From Lachnospiraceae bacterium (GTDB taxonomy: Bacteria; Bacillota; Clostridia; Lachnospirales; Lachnospiraceae), in assembly GCA_910574285.1 (NCBI GenBank), contig CAJTAL010000004.1, forward strand, positions 62,001-126,000: a stretch of 64,000 bases of DNA, read 5' to 3'. Below the pieces are notes generated by a model. The model made no database searches and was not told the DNA's origin. It saw nothing but the letters and a program-made list of their open reading frames with translations. Position numbers and translations under genes: made by a program. Within the stretch, counting starts at the first letter, position 1. Every line of letters begins with the position of its first letter. Below are positions 60,653 to 64,000 of the stretch, in pieces.

Positions 60653-62488
60653 ATGTGTGGAATCTGCGGGATAATCGGAGATACAGCAGGAAAAGAGAAA
60701 ATATTGCACAGAATGATGAAAGTGATGGAACACCGGGGACCGGACGGAGAAGATATGTATACGGCAGACGGTGTGATGCTTGGCTTTCGAAGGCTTAGTA
60801 TCATTGACCTGGATAAGGGTATGCAGCCTATGCTCAATGAAGACGGAGACATGGCGATGGTCTTCAACGGGGAGGTCTATAATTATCAGATTCTAAGGGA
60901 TATGCTGGTGAGGAAGGGGCATGCGTTCCAAAGTGATTCGGATTCGGAAGTACTCTTGCATGGTTATGAAGAATACCAAAGAGGAATCTTGGAAAAATTA
61001 AGAGGCATGTTCAGTTTCGCGATATGGGATGATAAGAGAAAGACGTTATTTGCGGCGAGGGATTATTTTGGTATCAAGCCGTTCTATTATACGATAGCAG
61101 ACGGCGTGCTGGTCTTTGCGTCCGAGATCAAGAGTATACTGGAATATCCGGGATATCAGAAGAAGGTGAATGAGGAAGCGCTGGAGCAGTACCTTTCTTT
61201 TCAATATTCGGTGCTGCCGGAGACATTTTTCAAGGGGATCTACCGCCTGCTGCCGGGGCATTATCTGATCTATGAGAATCAGCAGGTTAAGACGGTGCGC
61301 TATTTCAGACCGTCTCTGGAGCCAGGGGAGAGGAAAAGTCAGGCAAGGCTTACGGAGGAGGTGGAGATGGCCGTGAGACAGTCGGTGCGCAGGCATCTGG
61401 TGAGTGACGTAGAGGTGGGAAGTTTCCTCTCAAGCGGCGTAGATTCCAGCCTGATCACGGCGCTGTCAGGGTGTGATAAGACGTTTACCGTCGGATTCGA
61501 ACAGGAAGGGAAGCTTTACAATGAGGTTACATATGCGAAGGATCTTGCAGATAAGCTGGAGGTTGCGAATTATAGCAGATTCATCGGGAAGAATGAGTTC
61601 AAAGAAGCCGTTCCGGACGTGATGTATTATCTGGACGAGCCCTCCGGCGACGCGTCGGCAGTTGCTTTGTATTTTCTCGCGCAGGAGGCTTCGAAGGAGG
61701 TGAAAGTCGTATTATCCGGGGAAGGGGCGGACGAGATATTCGGAGGTTATAACATCTATCTGGAGCCGAAGGCTCTTCGGTTTGTGGACTGGATACCGGC
61801 AGTGCTGCGCCGAAGGATGGCAGATCTGGCGCGGCGTCTTCCCAGGCATATGAAGGGCAGGAATTATCTGATCCGGGCTTCTGAGCCGTTGCAGGAGCGT
61901 TATATCGGCAATGCGTATATCTTTCATCCAAAGGAGCGCAGGCAGCTCCTGAAGCAAAGAAGCGGCAGTGCTTTGGAACCGGCGGAGCTTTTGAAAGACG
62001 CATATGCCGGGATAAGGGAATTACCGGATTCTGATCAGATGCAGTCGCTGGATCTTCTGTACTGGCTTCCGGGGGATATATTACAGAAGGCGGATAAGAT
62101 GAGTATGGCGCATTCTCTGGAGTTGAGGGTACCTTTCCTTGACCGGGATGTGTTCCAGGTGGCAAGAAGGATTCCGCATGCGGTGAAGACAAAGAATTAT
62201 ACGACCAAATATATTCTGCGCAAGGCGGCAAAGGCATACCTTCCGAAGGAGGTCGCCGGGAAGAAGAAGCTGGGCTTCCCCATCCCCATACGGAACTGGA
62301 TCAGGGAGGAAGACTGGTATCGTCAGATCAGGGAAGTGTTTACGGGAGAGACGGCATCTATGTTCTTTCATACGGAATATCTGATTCGGCTGCTTGACGG
62401 GCATAAATATGGAAAAGAAGATTACAGCAGGAAGATATGGACGGTATATGCATTTCTCATATGGCATCAGGTGTATTTTGGAGTATAA
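60653..62488 (+). CDS. asnB: Asparagine synthase (glutamine-hydrolysing)
   Basis: 611 residues. The N-terminal nucleophile cysteine is in MCGICGIIGD; the amidotransferase domain (1-200) has MEHRGPDGEDMY and FNGEVYNY. The synthetase domain has the pyrophosphate loop SFLSSGVDSSLI near 260, DEPSGDASAVA, LSGEGADEIFGGYN and KADKMSMAHSLELRVPFLD. It makes asparagine from aspartate, glutamine and ATP. AGAGGAG lies 7 bases before the ATG. The response regulator follows after 37 bases. Confidence 0.95.
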   Translation: MCGICGIIGDTAGKEKILHRMMKVMEHRGPDGEDMYTADGVMLGFRRLSIIDLDKGMQPMLNEDGDMAMVFNGEVYNYQILRDMLVRKGHAFQSDSDSEVLLHGYEEYQRGILEKLRGMFSFAIWDDKRKTLFAARDYFGIKPFYYTIADGVLVFASEIKSILEYPGYQKKVNEEALEQYLSFQYSVLPETFFKGIYRLLPGHYLIYENQQVKTVRYFRPSLEPGERKSQARLTEEVEMAVRQSVRRHLVSDVEVGSFLSSGVDSSLITALSGCDKTFTVGFEQEGKLYNEVTYAKDLADKLEVANYSRFIGKNEFKEAVPDVMYYLDEPSGDASAVALYFLAQEASKEVKVVLSGEGADEIFGGYNIYLEPKALRFVDWIPAVLRRRMADLARRLPRHMKGRNYLIRASEPLQERYIGNAYIFHPKERRQLLKQRSGSALEPAELLKDAYAGIRELPDSDQMQSLDLLYWLPGDILQKADKMSMAHSLELRVPFLDRDVFQVARRIPHAVKTKNYTTKYILRKAAKAYLPKEVAGKKKLGFPIPIRNWIREEDWYRQIREVFTGETASMFFHTEYLIRLLDGHKYGKEDYSRKIWTVYAFLIWHQVYFGV

Positions 62489-62525
62489 TAGCTAAAAGAT
62501 GTGTTTAAGAAAGGAGTATGCCGGG

Positions 62526-63218
62526 ATGGAGACGGATCAGATCAGGATACTTGTGATAGAAGATGAGAAGCCGATAGCGGATATTCTGGAATATGGATTC
62601 CGAAAAGAACATTTTCAGGTGAGGAGTGCGTATACAGGGGTGGATGGATTAAAAGCGGCGGCGGATTTCGACCCTCATCTGGTGATATTGGATTGGATGC
62701 TTCCGGACTTAAGCGGGGTAGATGTGTGCAGGATGCTGACGGAACAATATAATATTCCGATTGTTATGCTGACTGCCAGAGGAAGTATAGATGATAAAGT
62801 CTATGGCCTGGAGTCCGGGGCGGACGATTACATCACGAAACCCTTTGATCTGAGGGAGGTGATTGTGCGGGTTAAGACAATCCTTCGGAGATTCAAAAAA
62901 AGTGTAAATATTCAGACGGAAGGGCAGGAACTCTATGTAAAGGACATTGTAATCTCCGAGAAGGAACGGACGGTATGTCAGTGCGGCGGGTATGTTGAGC
63001 TGACGCCGAAGGAATTCGACCTTCTGGTCTGGCTGGTGAGGAATCCAAGACAGGTGTTTACCAGAAGCCATCTGTTGGATGAGATCTGGGGATATGATTT
63101 TATGGGAGATACCAGAACGGTGGATATTCATATCCAGCGTCTGCGTAAGAAGCTTAGTCTGGGAGAAAACATTGTGACAGTATTTGGTGTGGGGTATAAG
63201 TATGTGCCGGAAGAGTAG
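62526..63218 (+). CDS. OmpR/PhoB-type response regulator
   Basis: 230 residues from ATG 62526, with AAGGAG 9 bases upstream; ATG 62499 lacks a site. Receiver domain: VIEDEKPIADIL acidic pair, phosphoacceptor aspartate in LVILDWMLPDLSG near residue 57, PIVMLTAR and KPFDLRE lysine. DNA-binding winged helix: VELTPKEFDLLVWLVRNPRQ, FTRSHLLDEIWGYDFMGDTR and TVDIHIQRLRKKL. It is phosphorylated by the kinase encoded next, whose start overlaps its end by 17 bases. Targets unknown. Confidence 0.95.
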   Translation: METDQIRILVIEDEKPIADILEYGFRKEHFQVRSAYTGVDGLKAAADFDPHLVILDWMLPDLSGVDVCRMLTEQYNIPIVMLTARGSIDDKVYGLESGADDYITKPFDLREVIVRVKTILRRFKKSVNIQTEGQELYVKDIVISEKERTVCQCGGYVELTPKEFDLLVWLVRNPRQVFTRSHLLDEIWGYDFMGDTRTVDIHIQRLRKKLSLGENIVTVFGVGYKYVPEE

Positions 63219-64000
63219 GTTTTTTCACAGAATATTGTTTAAGATGAGTGTCTGGGTATTTCTGTTGGGATTTGTGAGCGTCCTGATTGTCACATATATT
63301 GTAAAGGCACAGATGCGGCAGAATATAGAGAAGCAGATTACGGAAGAGATGAATAGTATACAGAGTAACTGTGAACTGTATGTCAGGCAAATTCTGCTGA
63401 TCAACAGTGCGTCTATCAGCGAAACCGGCTTTGAACAGTGTGCATATGAAATTGAACAGCAGTTAAAGAGGGCAGGGTATACGGATATAGCCCTTTATAC
63501 TATGGACGGACGTCTCTTAAGAAGCAGTAAACTGCAGCGATTTTCAGGTGAAAACAGACGGAAGGATTTCCAGTTTGCCAGAAAACTGCGGAGTGCATTT
63601 ACCCTTCGTTATAAGAAGCAAAATTACTGTGACGTGTATTTTTCCATGCCGGTTCAGGTCATGGGGCAGCAGGTTGGGATCCTTAGTTATTATCAGGATT
63701 ACTCGGCGTTATACAAGAGAGAATGGGAGACTATCGGGGGTATGCTGAGGGTTATGGTAATGGCTTTTGGGATTATCTATCTGATGATCTGGTTTATGAT
63801 CCGGCGTATGATCCGGCCGGTCCAGCAGCTTGGGAGGATATCGGAAGACATCTCGGATCATCTGAAAGACGGACAGTTTGACAGTAATATGCTGGAGAAA
63901 CTGGGGGATGTCAAGAGGAAAGACGAGATAGGGGAATTGTCGCGGAATTATATGCAGATGGTCAGTGTGATAAAGGAACAGTTTGAGAAGATTCAGGAGG
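63202..64000 (+). CDS. Sensor histidine kinase, N-terminal part (cut by the right edge)
   Basis: 266 codons are visible from ATG 63202 to the window end without a stop. A basic start (MCRKSRFFHRILFKM) leads to a first membrane helix (SVWVFLLGFVSVLIVTYI), an extracytoplasmic domain of about 140 residues, a second helix (MLRVMVMAFGIIYLMIWFMI, about 182-203) and a HAMP domain (RRMIRPVQQLGRISEDISD). The phosphoacceptor and ATPase domains lie beyond the edge. Overlap with the regulator gene indicates one two-component system. Signal unknown. Confidence 0.9.
   Translation, partial: MCRKSRFFHRILFKMSVWVFLLGFVSVLIVTYIVKAQMRQNIEKQITEEMNSIQSNCELYVRQILLINSASISETGFEQCAYEIEQQLKRAGYTDIALYTMDGRLLRSSKLQRFSGENRRKDFQFARKLRSAFTLRYKKQNYCDVYFSMPVQVMGQQVGILSYYQDYSALYKREWETIGGMLRVMVMAFGIIYLMIWFMIRRMIRPVQQLGRISEDISDHLKDGQFDSNMLEKLGDVKRKDEIGELSRNYMQMVSVIKEQFEKIQE

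Overview
The window looks like a chromosomal segment of an anaerobic, low-to-moderate GC Firmicute, most likely a Lachnospiraceae-type Clostridium (inference from gene content and order, not from a search). Supporting points are the order plsX-acpP-rnc-smc-ftsY, the TepA-like protease followed by SpoIIIE/FtsK, a Rex redox repressor, formate-tetrahydrofolate ligase, a Re-type citrate synthase paired with NADP-isocitrate dehydrogenase, and small Gly/Cys-rich proteins of a sporulating-Clostridia type. No rRNA, tRNA, CRISPR array, transposase or prophage gene was recognised.

Positions 1-12009 are the AT-rich end of a surface polysaccharide cluster, all on the plus strand: Wzy-like polymerase (cut by the left edge), GT2 and GT4 glycosyltransferases, a PIG-L deacetylase, a Wzx flippase, a UDP-HexNAc dehydrogenase and C4-epimerase pair, a TupA-like ATP-grasp protein, a hexapeptide acetyltransferase broken at a 13-G tract, a frameshifted GT-C-like membrane protein (DUF6020 type) and a GT2-GtrA fusion. 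A decayed second copy of the dehydrogenase C-terminus lies between the epimerase and the ATP-grasp gene. Positions 12010-16233 hold a 397-base gap with a perfect 14-bp inverted repeat, a frameshifted MORN-type gene and a frameshifted RecQ-like helicase. Every indel I could see falls between 8.8 and 14.6 kb.

Positions 16234-31144 carry a FliD-like protein behind a sigma-D-like promoter, the lipid/RNase III/SMC/FtsY block, threonine dehydratase, an acyltransferase, and a citrate-glutamate module (Re-citrate synthase, GntR/FCD regulator, icd) whose promoter overlaps a perfect 30-bp palindrome. Positions 31145-47661 contain a flavoprotein, ABC-F ATPase, Rex, Nnr, alanine racemase, a MazF-type RNase without a visible antitoxin, a CBS/CorC protein, YebC, an O-acetylhomoserine sulfhydrylase-like enzyme, TepA, SpoIIIE, Fhs and a zinc-ribbon/TPR/chitobiase-domain membrane protein with 57-bp tandem repeats.

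Positions 47662-64000 are a mixed block: small hypothetical proteins, a J-domain protein, an ornithine cyclodeaminase-family protein, a cytoplasmic subtilase, GlnRS with an altered KMSKS loop, a MocR/GabR regulator whose expected PLP lysine is arginine, a DUF2971 protein with a membrane-anchored acidic partner, cardiolipin synthase, PurA, a DUF1847 protein, AsnB and a two-component system whose kinase runs off the right edge. The strongest regulatory signals are the 30-bp operator at 27036, the hairpin that buries the tepA ribosome binding site at 41258-41317, and the sigma-D-like promoter at 16281.
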